NCBI GenBank assembly: GCA_947449835.1
Contig: CANFSZ010000015.1
Span: forward strand, 1-49,468
DNA: 49,468 nt
DNA from: Opitutia bacterium
Lineage (GTDB): Bacteria > Verrucomicrobiota > Verrucomicrobiia > Opitutales > Opitutaceae
Direction: 5' to 3'
This document shows, piece after piece, positions 26,292 to 35,509 of the stretch (the first letter of the stretch is position 1; each line of letters begins with the position of its first letter). The notes beneath the pieces were generated by a model. That model was given only the letters and a program-made list of their open reading frames with translations, did no database searches and was not told where the DNA came from. Made by a program: the position numbers and the translations under genes.

Positions 26292-27131
26292 TCAGCTCGA
26301 TTTTTTATTCAACAAGGTGACGAGAACCGAGAAATCTTGATCGCCGAGTCCGGCCTGATCCGCCGCCGCCAGCCGGTCACGCATCGTGCCCAAAACCGGA
26401 AACGCTTCGCAGCCGCCGATGCCCGCCGCCAAGCGCATATCTTTCAACATGTGTTTCACGGAAAATTGCGGGGAAAAATCGCCCGCTCGCAATTTCGGTT
26501 CCTTGAGTTTCGCCAAGCCCGACTGGCTCGCATTACGCGCCAGCGCGCCGAAAAACACATCATCCGAAATCCCCGCACGTCGCACCAATGTGATCGCCTC
26601 AGACAGCGCCTCCATCTGCGCGGCGATATTTAGGTTCATCGCCAGCTTGAGCGCGGTGGCTTGCTGGTGATCACCGATCGGTAGTCGCACGAGCGACACC
26701 AACCCCAACATCGCATCCATATCCGCCACCGTCGCCGCGTCGCCGCCGACGTAGTAAACCACCTGCTTCTGCTCCGCCGCCGGCTTGCTTCCGGTGAACG
26801 GCGCTTCGAGATAACGCGCCCCGCGCGCCATAACCGCTTGGTAAAATTCTTCACTGCTGCGCGGATCAATCGTGCTCGATTGCACCACGGTTTTCCCCGG
26901 TCCGAGCGCCGGCAAAATCTGCGCGAGCAAGGCCCGTACCGCCGGCGGATCCGCGACGACGATCTGCACGATATCCACCGCCTGCGCGACCGCCAGCGGC
27001 GTCGTTTTCCAATGCGGGAAATCTGGCTGCGGCGTCCGATTCCAAGCCCCGGCCAACACGCCCGCCGCGTGATAGTGCCGCGCCCACACGCTGCCGATAA
27101 TCCCCAGACCGAGCACGCCGATAGTTTTCAT
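26292..27131 (-). CDS. NAD(P)-dependent beta-hydroxyacid dehydrogenase, GLYR-like
   Basis: From the ATG at 27131 this is a 279-residue dehydrogenase (an upstream in-frame ATG at 27152 only adds MCFVGLI). The nucleotide-binding motif GVLGLGIIGSVWARH opens the protein. The substrate motif EAPFTGSKPAAEQ is the GSK-type form that marks glyoxylate/succinic semialdehyde reductase-like members instead of the SGG-type of 3-hydroxyisobutyrate dehydrogenase. The catalytic lysine is expected in ALKLAMNLN near residue 160. It is 46 bp from moxR on the same strand but not obviously linked. The exact substrate cannot be read. Confidence 0.85.
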   Translation of the reverse strand: MKTIGVLGLGIIGSVWARHYHAAGVLAGAWNRTPQPDFPHWKTTPLAVAQAVDIVQIVVADPPAVRALLAQILPALGPGKTVVQSSTIDPRSSEEFYQAVMARGARYLEAPFTGSKPAAEQKQVVYYVGGDAATVADMDAMLGLVSLVRLPIGDHQQATALKLAMNLNIAAQMEALSEAITLVRRAGISDDVFFGALARNASQSGLAKLKEPKLRAGDFSPQFSVKHMLKDMRLAAGIGGCEAFPVLGTMRDRLAAADQAGLGDQDFSVLVTLLNKKSS

Positions 27132-27305
27132 AATTAGCCCCACGAAACACACGAACGTGCCAAAAACAAACTCCGTCTTCTACTCATCATTTGTTCATCA
27201 ATCCGAGTCGGGCGCCGCAATTCTGCTCGACCCTCCACCCCAGCTAGACCGACAACACTGCCGCTCAGTCTCACATTTTGATACGCGCTTTTTCTTTTTC
27301 TCAAC

Positions 27306-28280
27306 ATGCCGCTCATCGACCTACCTCTCGTCGAACTTCGGAACTATTCCGGCCGCAATCCCCGTCCCGCCGACTTCGATGCCTATTGGGCCGAAGCCCT
27401 GCGCGAGCTCGAAGCCACGGCACCGCAACCCGAACTCCGCCCCAGCACCACCATCGTAGCGCCGCACATCGAGTGTTTCGATTTGTGGTTCACCGGCGTA
27501 GGCGGCGCCCGCATCTACGCAAAATACCTCCGTCCCAAATCCACCTCGGCCCCTGCGCGCAAAGCCCCCGCCGTCCTCCAATTTCACGGCTACTCGGGCC
27601 ACTCCGGCGATTGGGTCAACAAACTCGCTTACGCCGGCGCAGGCTTCTGCGTTGCCGCAATGGATTGCCGCGGCCAAGGCGGTCGCTCGGAAGACCGTGG
27701 TGGCGTCCAGGGCAACACCTTACGCGGTCACATCATCCGCGGCCTCGACGACCCCGATGCCCGCAAACTCCTCTTCCGGGCGATCTTTCTCGATACGGTT
27801 CAACTCGCACGCGTCGTGATGGCGTTACCCGAAGTCGATCCAACTCGCGTCGGCGCGATGGGAGCCTCCCAAGGCGGAGCACTCACCCTCGCCTGCGCCG
27901 CCCTCGAGCCACGCATCCGCCGCGCAGCACCGATTTTTCCGTTTCTATGCGATTACCTGCGCGTCTGGGAAATGGACCAAGCGAAAGCCGCTTACGAAGA
28001 ACTGAGCCTGTACTTTCGCGCCTTCGATCCACGCCACGAACGCGCCGCCGCCACATTTGAAAAACTCGGCTACATCGACGTCCAACACCTCGCCCCGCGG
28101 ATCCGTGCCGAGGTCCTGCTTTACACCGGCCTCATGGACCCCATTTGCCCGCCTTCCACACAGTTCGCCGCCTACAACAAAATCACCGCCAAAAAAGACA
28201 TCGTGCTCTACCCCGACTTCGCGCACGAAGCTCTTCCCGGCGAGCCCGAACGCACGTTCAATTTCATGCTCGGGCTTTAA
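27306..28280 (+). CDS. Acetylxylan esterase / cephalosporin-C deacetylase (CE7)
   Basis: A 324-residue alpha/beta hydrolase of the CE7 family. The nucleophile is S188 in GAMGASQGGALT, the acid D278 in GLMDPICPPST, and the base H307 in FAHEALPG. The family motif RGQGG (CRGQGGRSED) lies near residue 125. CE7 enzymes remove acetyl groups from xylo-oligosaccharides and related small esters, and are intracellular; no signal peptide is present here. Opitutaceae commonly degrade plant polysaccharide, which fits, but no other glycan gene is adjacent. It stands alone behind a 174-bp gap in which I see no clear regulatory site. Confidence 0.9.
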   Translation: MPLIDLPLVELRNYSGRNPRPADFDAYWAEALRELEATAPQPELRPSTTIVAPHIECFDLWFTGVGGARIYAKYLRPKSTSAPARKAPAVLQFHGYSGHSGDWVNKLAYAGAGFCVAAMDCRGQGGRSEDRGGVQGNTLRGHIIRGLDDPDARKLLFRAIFLDTVQLARVVMALPEVDPTRVGAMGASQGGALTLACAALEPRIRRAAPIFPFLCDYLRVWEMDQAKAAYEELSLYFRAFDPRHERAAATFEKLGYIDVQHLAPRIRAEVLLYTGLMDPICPPSTQFAAYNKITAKKDIVLYPDFAHEALPGEPERTFNFMLGL

Positions 28281-28298
28281 CCGCACGCGCGGTGCGAT

Positions 28299-28586
28299 TC
28301 ACGGCGCGCAACGATCCATCCGCCGCGCTAATTCGAAATCGAGCGCGGTCACTTTCCCGCCGGCATCGTGCGTCGTCAGACGCACGGCGACGGTTTTATA
28401 AACATTCATCCATTCGGGGTGATGGTTCAGCGACTCGGCCTCGAAACCGGCGCGCACCATGAACGCCAGCGCGTCCCGAAAATCCGCAAACTCGAAGGTC
28501 TTCGCTAGCGCATCATGCTCCCACGACCAGCCAGGCAACTTCGCCAGCTCCGTCGCAATTTTCTTCGCTGTCAGAGGTTTGCTCAT
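28299..28586 (-). CDS. phhB: Pterin-4a-carbinolamine dehydratase
   Basis: From the ATG at 28586 this is a 95-residue PCD/DCoH protein. [17 protein letters not shown], the helix [16 protein letters not shown] and the signature [20 protein letters not shown] are diagnostic. The enzyme regenerates dihydropterin after aromatic amino acid hydroxylation; in bacteria without phenylalanine hydroxylase it often serves other pterin chemistry, including molybdopterin-related steps, but that is not settled. It is convergent with the esterase and divergent from uppS (70 bp). Confidence 0.93.
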   Translation of the reverse strand: MSKPLTAKKIATELAKLPGWSWEHDALAKTFEFADFRDALAFMVRAGFEAESLNHHPEWMNVYKTVAVRLTTHDAGGKVTALDFELARRMDRCAP

Positions 28587-28656
28587 ACTGCCAAACCGCA
28601 CGCGGGCTTCCCCCTTGTCAAACTTCCGCCCGCCTCGCTAACTTACGCGCTTCCGC

Positions 28657-29418
28657 ATGGCTGAAACCTCCACCACGCCCGTCGCACCGGGCCAAGTCCC
28701 CGCCCACGTCGCCATCATCATGGACGGCAACGGCCGCTGGGCCAAATCCCGCGGACTCCCCCGCCTCGAAGGTCATCGCCGCGGCGTGGAGACGGTCCGT
28801 ACCACGACGTTTGCCGCCCGAGACCTCGGCGTAAAAGTGCTCACACTTTATGCGTTCTCCGTCGAAAACTGGAAGCGCCCGCAAGACGAAGTCGGCGGCC
28901 TCATGAGTCTGCTGGAGTATTACCTCAAAAAAGAGCTCACCACGTTCGTGCGTGATCGCGTACGTTTCCGCACCATCGGCCGCACCGCCGATCTGCCCGC
29001 CAACATCCAAAAACTCCTCCAAGACACGATTGAGGCCACGAAGCAGTTTACCGATTACACGCTCGTGCTCGCGCTCAACTACGGTGCCCGCACCGAGGTC
29101 GTCGATGCCGCTCACGCCTACGCCGCCGCCGTCGCAGCCGGTCGCGAAAACCTCAACGACGACTCTTGGTCTTCGTTTAACCGCTACTTGAGCACCGCCG
29201 ATTTGCCTGATCCCGATTTGGTGATTCGCACCTCCGGCGAGACGCGCATCAGTAATTTTCTCCTCCTGCAAGCTGCCTACGCCGAGTTCGTTTTCACGCC
29301 CACGCTCTGGCCCGATTTCACCAAAGCTGACCTCGCCGCCGCCATCGCCGATTATAACCGCCGCGAGCGCCGCTTCGGCCTCACCAGCGAACAACTCAAA
29401 CCAGCGCCCGCTCGCTAA
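28657..29418 (+). CDS. uppS: Isoprenyl transferase (undecaprenyl diphosphate synthase)
   Basis: A 253-residue cis-prenyltransferase. The start motif HVAIIMDGNGRWAKSRGLPR contains the Mg/diphosphate-binding Asp. GHRRGVETVR, LTLYAFSVENWKRP and the C-terminal RTSGETRISNFLLLQ with AYAEF follow as in UppS. It adds isopentenyl units to farnesyl diphosphate to form the lipid carrier for wall and O-antigen units. It opens a plus-strand run with cdsA (24 bp), dxr (18 bp), rseP (21 bp) and ispG (39 bp). Confidence 0.96.
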   Translation: MAETSTTPVAPGQVPAHVAIIMDGNGRWAKSRGLPRLEGHRRGVETVRTTTFAARDLGVKVLTLYAFSVENWKRPQDEVGGLMSLLEYYLKKELTTFVRDRVRFRTIGRTADLPANIQKLLQDTIEATKQFTDYTLVLALNYGARTEVVDAAHAYAAAVAAGRENLNDDSWSSFNRYLSTADLPDPDLVIRTSGETRISNFLLLQAAYAEFVFTPTLWPDFTKADLAAAIADYNRRERRFGLTSEQLKPAPAR

Positions 29419-29442
29419 AAATCCGCTTCTTATTCCATCACC

Positions 29443-30273
29443 GTGATCTCCCGTATTTTTAGCACCCTCGCTCTTTGGGCTCTCATTTTCGTCACGTTAT
29501 GGTTTTTCCGCACGAGCGGCGGACTCGTGCTCGTCACGGCGATCACCGTGCTGACGCTCCGCGAGTTTTATCAACTCATGACCGCCGCCGGTTGGGCGCC
29601 GTTCAGTGGGCTCGGGATGTTTTTCGGCGGATTGATCACGCTTGCGCCCTTCATCGAAGCCCGCTTCGGCGCGCCCGCCCACCCGTTACTCGCACTCGCC
29701 GCGGTCGTCATGGCGATCCGCGTCGTCGCCGAGCGACCACCCGAAAAACGCGTCGAGGCGCTCGCTTCCACGCTCTTTGGTTTGGTTTACGTGGCGTTGC
29801 TCCTGCAATACATGGTGCGCATCCTCACGCCGTTGCCCGCCGACACGGTTTCGGCCGATGGGCGTTTGCTGCTGTGCCTGTGGCTCATTGCCGTCGCGAA
29901 ATTCTGCGATGTCGGTGCGCTCCTCACCGGCCTCGCCATCGGCAAACACAAGATGGCCCCGCAGATCAGTCCGAAAAAAACGTGGGAAGGCGCCGTCGGT
30001 GGCGTACTCACGTCGATCGGCATCGGTGCACTCGTCGCCTGGCTCGGCCGCAATGAACTCGGCGCTACGCTCACGCCCCTCCACGCCGCGCTCATCGCCG
30101 GCCCCATTGCGGTCATCGCGATTGTTTCCGACCTCATCGAATCCGTCATCAAGCGCCGTGCCGCGCTCAAAGACTCGGGTCACGTCATTCCTGGCATCGG
30201 GGGCATGTTTGATTTGAGCGACAGTCTTTTACTCACGGCGCCCGTCGCCTATTTCTTGTTCCGCTTGCCCTAA
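29443..30273 (+). CDS. cdsA: Phosphatidate cytidylyltransferase
   Basis: A 276-residue membrane enzyme that makes CDP-diacylglycerol from phosphatidate and CTP. About seven hydrophobic helices are visible. The segment KISPKKTWEGAVGG-type loop (here MAPQISPKKTWEGAVGG) and the C-terminal SVIKRRAALKDSGHVIPG match the family. The usual PGHGGxxDRxD ending reads PGIGGMFDLSDSLL, so His and Arg of the signature are replaced by Ile and Leu while both Asp remain. The start is a GTG at 29443. Order uppS-cdsA-dxr-rseP is common in bacteria. Confidence 0.92.
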   Translation: MISRIFSTLALWALIFVTLWFFRTSGGLVLVTAITVLTLREFYQLMTAAGWAPFSGLGMFFGGLITLAPFIEARFGAPAHPLLALAAVVMAIRVVAERPPEKRVEALASTLFGLVYVALLLQYMVRILTPLPADTVSADGRLLLCLWLIAVAKFCDVGALLTGLAIGKHKMAPQISPKKTWEGAVGGVLTSIGIGALVAWLGRNELGATLTPLHAALIAGPIAVIAIVSDLIESVIKRRAALKDSGHVIPGIGGMFDLSDSLLLTAPVAYFLFRLP

Positions 30274-30291
30274 GCGCGCCCGCCTCCACCC

Positions 30292-31482
30292 GTGGCCACA
30301 TCCGCCTTTCCGTTTCGCAAACGCGTCGTCCTCCTCGGCGCCACCGGCTCCATCGGTGAAAATACCCTGCGCGTCATCGCCGCGCACCCCGACAAACTCG
30401 AGCTCGTCGCCATCGCCGCCCGCGGCAACTGGGAAAAACTCGCCGCCATCGCCCGCACTCACAGCGTGCGCCACGTCGGCATTTTTGATGACACCGCTTT
30501 CGCCGCCGCGCGCGCGCATCCCGCGGCCTTTCCCGCCGACACTCGTCTCGTCGGCGGCCTCGCCGGCCTCGTCGAACTTGCGCAATTACCCAGCGCCGAC
30601 ATCGTCCTCGTCGCCGTCGTCGGCACCACCGGTCTCGAACCGGCCCTCGCCGCGCTCAAGGCCGGCAAAGACCTCGCGCTCGCGTCGAAGGAAATCCTCG
30701 TCCTCGCCGGCCAACACGTCCTCGCCGCCGCGGCGGCCAGCGGCGCGAAAATTCTGCCCGTCGATAGCGAGCACAACGCCGTTTTCCAGTGCCTCCAAGG
30801 CCACCCGCACTCGAGCGTGCGCCGCATCACGCTCACCGCCAGCGGCGGTGCGTTCCGCGATTTGCCCGTCGAGGCACTCGGCGCCGTCACGCCCGCCGAC
30901 GCGCTCAAACATCCCAACTGGTCGATGGGGCCAAAGATCACCGTCGATTCCGCCACGCTCGCCAACAAAGGCCTCGAACTCATCGAAGCTCAGTGCCTCT
31001 TCGGCCTGCGCCCCGAGCAATGCGACGCCGTGCTGCACCCGCAAAGCATCGTCCACGCCTTCGTCGAATTCACCGACGGCGCGATGCTCGCCCAACTCGG
31101 CACGCCGTCAATGACGTTCCCCATCCAGCACGCGCTGCTCCATCCCGCCCGCGCCCCCGGTGTCGAGCCCGCCCTCGATTTAAAAAAATTCCTCTCCCTA
31201 GAATTCCGGCCCGTCGACGAAAAACGTTTCCCCATGCTGCGCCTCGCCCGCGAAACGATGATCGCCGGCCGCGGCGCCCCCGCCGTGTACAACGCCGCCA
31301 ACGAGATCGCCGTCGCCGCCTTCCTCGCCCATGCGCTGCCGTTTCTTGCGATTCCGCGCATCGTTGAACACGTTCTTGCCCAGCTCGCCACCGTCGCCCC
31401 CGCCGATCTTCCCGCCATCCTCGCCCTCGACCTCGAAGCCCGCCGCCTCGCGCAGCGCGCCATCGAAAAGCATCTTTTTTAA
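30292..31482 (+). CDS. dxr: 1-deoxy-D-xylulose 5-phosphate reductoisomerase
   Basis: A 396-residue enzyme of the MEP isoprenoid pathway. The NADPH-binding motif VVLLGATGSIGENTLRVI is at the N-terminus. LALASKEILVLAG, PVDSEHNAVFQCLQG (metal-binding D/E) and the flexible-loop region LTASGGAFRDLP, HPNWSMGPKITVDSATLANKG are all conserved, as is PSMTFPIQHALLHP. The start is a GTG at 30292. It supplies, with ispG two genes on, isopentenyl diphosphate for uppS at the head of the run. Confidence 0.96.
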   Translation: MATSAFPFRKRVVLLGATGSIGENTLRVIAAHPDKLELVAIAARGNWEKLAAIARTHSVRHVGIFDDTAFAAARAHPAAFPADTRLVGGLAGLVELAQLPSADIVLVAVVGTTGLEPALAALKAGKDLALASKEILVLAGQHVLAAAAASGAKILPVDSEHNAVFQCLQGHPHSSVRRITLTASGGAFRDLPVEALGAVTPADALKHPNWSMGPKITVDSATLANKGLELIEAQCLFGLRPEQCDAVLHPQSIVHAFVEFTDGAMLAQLGTPSMTFPIQHALLHPARAPGVEPALDLKKFLSLEFRPVDEKRFPMLRLARETMIAGRGAPAVYNAANEIAVAAFLAHALPFLAIPRIVEHVLAQLATVAPADLPAILALDLEARRLAQRAIEKHLF

Positions 31483-31503
31483 ACGCACCGCTACCACTTT
31501 CTC

Positions 31504-32925
31504 ATGGAACTCCTCTCCGCCGCTTTTTCTAACCTCTGGTCCATCTTCCTCGTGGCCGTATTTTTCGGGGGCTCGATTTTCGTCCACGAGCTCGGTCACT
31601 TTCTCGCGGCCCGCCGGCGCGGCGTGCACGTCGAGCGTTTTTCCATCGGCTTCGGTCCCGCCATTTGGTCCTACCGTGCCAAAGACGGCGTCGAATACCG
31701 CCTCGCTTGGTTCCCTCTCGGCGGCTACGTCCTCTTGCCCCAGCTCGCCGACCTCGGCCCCATCGAGGGACAAAGCACCACCGACGTCGCAAAACTCCCG
31801 CCGCTTTCCTACGCGACCAAGATGATCGTCTTCTTCGCCGGTGCCGCGTTTAACGTCCTGTTCGCCTTTGTTCTCGCCTGCATCGTCACCGCCATCGGCG
31901 TGCCCGAGAGCAGCGCGACCGCCACCACCCGCATCGGCTACGTCGCCAAAACCCTCGAGGGTCCCGACGGCGTCAAAACCCCTAGCCCCGCGCTGCAAGC
32001 CGGTTTCCGCGCCGGCGACATCGTCCGCGCTATCGACGGCAAATCCGTCTCCGACTGGCAGGACTTGATGCAGACGCTCATCACGACGACTGGGCGCTCC
32101 GCCGACGGACAACCCCGCGCCGTTTTCACCGTCGAGCGCGATGGCCAATCACTCGATCTCCCCGTCAATCCTCGTCTCTCGGGCGAGGAAAAATTTCGCA
32201 AGATCGGCATCGCCCCGGGCTTTGAACTGATCGCTTTCAAAATCGCCCCCGCCAGTTTCACCGCCCAAGCCGGCCTGCGCGTAAACGACGAATTCATTTC
32301 CCTCAACGGCGTGAAAATCTACGGCACCGAAACGTTCTACGAGACGCTCATCGCGCAACCCGCCGCGCCGGCCACGCTCATCGTTCGCCGCGCCGGCGTC
32401 GACGTCGCCCTGACGCTGCCCGCCCACGCCACCACCACACCCGCCGCTCTTGCTAAAGTCCTCGGCGTTGATTTTACCACCGGCTACCGCCTGACGCATC
32501 CCTCGCCCTTCGCGCAGATCACTGCGCCCATCGCGATGACCGTCCGCACGCTCTGGAGCCTGATCAACCCCAACTCCGATATCGGCCTCAATAAACTCGC
32601 CGGCCCGGTCGGTATTTTCCGCATATTTCACAGCGCCGCCGAGGTCGGCATCCGCGCCGTGCTGATGTTCACCATCCTCATCAACATCAACCTCGCCGTC
32701 TTTAACCTCCTGCCGATTCCCGTCCTCGACGGTGGCCAGATGCTCTTCGCCACCCTCGGCAAACTTCGCGGCCGCGCGCTGCCCGGCCAATTCATCATGA
32801 CCGCCCAGAGCGTGTTCATGGTGCTGCTGTTCTCGATGATCATTTACGTGAGCTTCTTCGACGTCCGCCGCATCGTCCGCGACGTCAACTCCAGCCGCAC
32901 CGAAGCCCCCGCCACCGCCAAGTAA
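31504..32925 (+). CDS. rseP: RIP metalloprotease RseP (site-2 protease)
   Basis: A 473-residue intramembrane zinc protease. The HExxH motif is H28-E-L-G-H32 in the first helix (FVHELGHFLAARR). Two PDZ domains follow, the first near residues 140-220 (LQAGFRAGDIVRAIDGK), the second near 235-310 (AQAGLRVNDEFISLNGV). The LDG metal motif is in NLLPIPVLDGGQML near residue 400. RseP cuts anti-sigma factors or signal-peptide remnants in the inner membrane. The length is at the upper end of the family because the first PDZ has an extra loop. It lies 21 bp after dxr and 39 bp before ispG. Confidence 0.95.
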   Translation: MELLSAAFSNLWSIFLVAVFFGGSIFVHELGHFLAARRRGVHVERFSIGFGPAIWSYRAKDGVEYRLAWFPLGGYVLLPQLADLGPIEGQSTTDVAKLPPLSYATKMIVFFAGAAFNVLFAFVLACIVTAIGVPESSATATTRIGYVAKTLEGPDGVKTPSPALQAGFRAGDIVRAIDGKSVSDWQDLMQTLITTTGRSADGQPRAVFTVERDGQSLDLPVNPRLSGEEKFRKIGIAPGFELIAFKIAPASFTAQAGLRVNDEFISLNGVKIYGTETFYETLIAQPAAPATLIVRRAGVDVALTLPAHATTTPAALAKVLGVDFTTGYRLTHPSPFAQITAPIAMTVRTLWSLINPNSDIGLNKLAGPVGIFRIFHSAAEVGIRAVLMFTILININLAVFNLLPIPVLDGGQMLFATLGKLRGRALPGQFIMTAQSVFMVLLFSMIIYVSFFDVRRIVRDVNSSRTEAPATAK

Positions 32926-32964
32926 ACGCTACCGCCGGCCTAGCACCGCGCCCACGCCTCCGCC

Positions 32965-34971
32965 ATGTCGCCCTACTGCGTCTCCCGTTTCCAAACTGTC
33001 CGTCGTCCCACGCACGAAGTTAAAGTCGGCGCCGTCGGCGTCGGCGGCGCCAACCCGGTCCGCATCCAGTCGATGACGACTAGCGACACCCAAGACATCG
33101 CCGCCACCGTCCGACAATCCATCGCCCTCGCCGAAGTCGGCTGCGAGATCGTCCGCATCACCGCGCCCAACGTCGCCGCCGCCCAGTGCTTGCGCCCCAT
33201 CCGCGAACAATTCACCGCCGCCGGCTTCGGCCACATCCCGCTCGTCGCCGATATCCATTTCCTCCCGAGCGCCGCGATGGAAGCCGTTGAGCACGTGGAA
33301 AAAGTCCGCGTGAATCCCGGCAACTACGCCGACAAAAAGAAATTCGCCGTCCGCGACTACACCAACGCCGACTACGACCGAGAACTGCAACGCCTCCACG
33401 AGACGTTTTCCCCGCTCGTGCTCCGCGCCAAAACCCTCGGCCGCTCCCTCCGCATCGGCACCAATCACGGCTCGCTCTCCGATCGTATCATGAACCGCTA
33501 CGGCGACACGCCGCTCGGCATGGTGGAGAGCGCCCTCGAATTTCTCCGCATCGCCGAGAGCCACTCATTTAAGCAGATGATTCTGTCGATGAAGGCCTCC
33601 AACCCGAAGGTCATGATCCAGGCCTATCGCCTCCTCGTCGCCCGCATGAACGAAGAAAACATGCACTACCCCCTCCACCTCGGCGTCACCGAGGCCGGCG
33701 ACGGCGAAGACGGTCGCATTAAGAGCGCCATCGGTATCGGCACCCTCCTGCACGACGGCCTCGGCGACACCCTCCGCGTCTCCCTGACCGAAGACAGCGT
33801 CTACGAAATCCCCGTCGCACGCGCCATCGCCGCCAAGACCATGTCCCTCTGGTCAACAACGCCCGTCGCTCCCGCGCGCGACGCCCTCGATCCCTACCAA
33901 TTTAATCGCCGCGCGACCACGACGCTCGCCCTCACCCCAAAAATCAAAATCGGCCCCGACCACGTACCGGTCGTCATCACTCGCGTCACCCTCGCCGACC
34001 TCCTCGCGCCCAACCCGCTCCCCAAGCCCAAATCCCACGACACGCCCCACGAGGGTCTTCTCGTCACGATTTCTGGTCCCGCCGAACTCGCCGCGCTCCA
34101 CTCCGCGCGCATCCCAACCGGCACGTTCCTCGTCCTCGAGCTCGCCCCCGCGCTCACGCCCACCGATCTCGAAGCACAGCTAAATCACGCCGAGCCCAAA
34201 GTCCTCCTCCGCTCCTTCGGCGCCAACGAATCCGCCACGCTCGCGGCCTTCGCCACCCTAGCGCGCCGTCACCGTCACACCCTCGCCCTCGCGAGTTCCG
34301 CCGCCGTCCTCGCGACCCTCGCCCCGACGCTTCAAGCCCTCGGCGACACGGCATTTATTTTCACCCTCGACGACGCCACCTCATCCACGGGCCATCCGCT
34401 CGGCCGTTACCGCGCCCTCGCCGCCGCGCTCCAAACCCTCGGTTCGCTCGCCCCGCTCTGGATCCGCAACACCGCGGCCACGGCCGTGCAGCCAGATCCG
34501 ACGTTTCTCTCCCGCCTGCTCGATGCTTCATTTGTAACCGGCGGCCTCCTTTGCGACGGTCTCGGCGACCTCGTCAGCGTTGAGACGGAAAACGATCCCG
34601 CCCGCGCCACCACTCTCGCCTACAACGTCCTCCAAGGCGCCGGCGCCCGCTCCTCCAAAACGGAGTTCGTCGCCTGCCCCAGCTGCGGCCGCACCCTCTT
34701 TGATCTCCAGACGACCACCCAGCGCATCCGCGCCCAGACCGGCCACCTCAAGGGCGTGAAAATCGCCATTATGGGCTGCATCGTCAACGGCCCTGGCGAA
34801 ATGGCCGACGCCGATTTCGGCTACGTCGGCGGCGCCCCCGGCAAGATCAACCTGTACGTCGGCAAAACCTGCGTCCAATACAACCTCCCCCAAGCCGACG
34901 CCGACGCCCGCCTCATTGCCCTCATTAAAGAACACGGCAAGTGGGTCGAACCCGCCCCAGCCGTGGCCTAA
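32965..34971 (+). CDS. ispG: (E)-4-hydroxy-3-methylbut-2-enyl-diphosphate synthase, long form
   Basis: A 668-residue GcpE/IspG, nearly twice the length of the E. coli form (about 370). The N-terminal TIM barrel begins near TREVKVGAVGVGG-like PTHEVKVGAVGVGGANPVR. The 4Fe-4S domain at the end has C571-P-S-C574 and C605 (GCIVNGPGE), with E612 as possible fourth ligand. The central part, about residues 290-545, is an insert that corresponds to the middle domain of plant, chlamydial and Bacteroidetes enzymes. It turns MEcPP into HMBPP, the step after IspF. It closes the uppS-cdsA-dxr-rseP run. Confidence 0.96.
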   Translation: MSPYCVSRFQTVRRPTHEVKVGAVGVGGANPVRIQSMTTSDTQDIAATVRQSIALAEVGCEIVRITAPNVAAAQCLRPIREQFTAAGFGHIPLVADIHFLPSAAMEAVEHVEKVRVNPGNYADKKKFAVRDYTNADYDRELQRLHETFSPLVLRAKTLGRSLRIGTNHGSLSDRIMNRYGDTPLGMVESALEFLRIAESHSFKQMILSMKASNPKVMIQAYRLLVARMNEENMHYPLHLGVTEAGDGEDGRIKSAIGIGTLLHDGLGDTLRVSLTEDSVYEIPVARAIAAKTMSLWSTTPVAPARDALDPYQFNRRATTTLALTPKIKIGPDHVPVVITRVTLADLLAPNPLPKPKSHDTPHEGLLVTISGPAELAALHSARIPTGTFLVLELAPALTPTDLEAQLNHAEPKVLLRSFGANESATLAAFATLARRHRHTLALASSAAVLATLAPTLQALGDTAFIFTLDDATSSTGHPLGRYRALAAALQTLGSLAPLWIRNTAATAVQPDPTFLSRLLDASFVTGGLLCDGLGDLVSVETENDPARATTLAYNVLQGAGARSSKTEFVACPSCGRTLFDLQTTTQRIRAQTGHLKGVKIAIMGCIVNGPGEMADADFGYVGGAPGKINLYVGKTCVQYNLPQADADARLIALIKEHGKWVEPAPAVA

Positions 34972-35203
34972 AAGCCCGCCCCCGAGGCCAAAATCACGAT
35001 CACGGCCCGCTCGCCGCGTATCCGAAAACGCACTTCCGTCACGTTCTCGTGACCTGTTCGTCACTTGAAATCACCCGGTTTCTCCTCGGAAAAAGGCCTC
35101 CTGTAACACGAAATCCATTACTGGTTTTCTGCGGCTCAATCGGTGGCCGAATTTCACGACGCGGTGGCAACGTAAAAAATCAAAAAGTTATACCCAATTC
35201 CTC

Positions 35204-35212
35204 TGTGAATAA
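35204..35212 (-). promoter_or_regulatory. DnaA box
   Basis: TGTGAATAA on the plus strand, the reverse complement of TTATTCACA, fits the DnaA box consensus TTATNCACA. It is embedded in the most AT-rich part of the gap, 319 bp before the dnaA start. Confidence 0.6.
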
Positions 35213-35500
35213 CTTGGCGAAAACTTCCCAAAAGTTCGTCTTGTCATACTTTTTTTCATCGCCGTTAGTCCACCTCTTCCTCAGGTCTTTAGGCCCGTCC
35301 GAAAGCTCTTTCACACTTCCTTTCTGCTTCATCCCGTTTGAATCGACCCGATAGCTCAGGCTATCACCTGTCCAGCAACTGCTTAGCGCCCTTCATCGTT
35401 TGGCTATCCTGCTTGCTGGCCCGTCCACCCCCTTTCCCGATAGACCGAACTCGGATGCAGCCTAGAGCGAATGTGCTGAAAGTGCCCCTCGGCGGCCACC

Positions 35501-35509
35501 TGTGAATAA
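35501..35509 (-). promoter_or_regulatory. DnaA box close to the dnaA start
   Basis: A second TGTGAATAA, in the same orientation and sharing ten bases (CTGTGAATAA) with the first copy. It lies 21 bp before the dnaA ATG, where DnaA binding could repress its own gene. Confidence 0.6.

Noticed and set aside
35341-35420. tRNA-like wording (GATAGCTCAGGC) before dnaA
   Set aside because: Only a D-arm-like string is present; no acceptor stem, anticodon arm or TTCGA loop can be folded around it.
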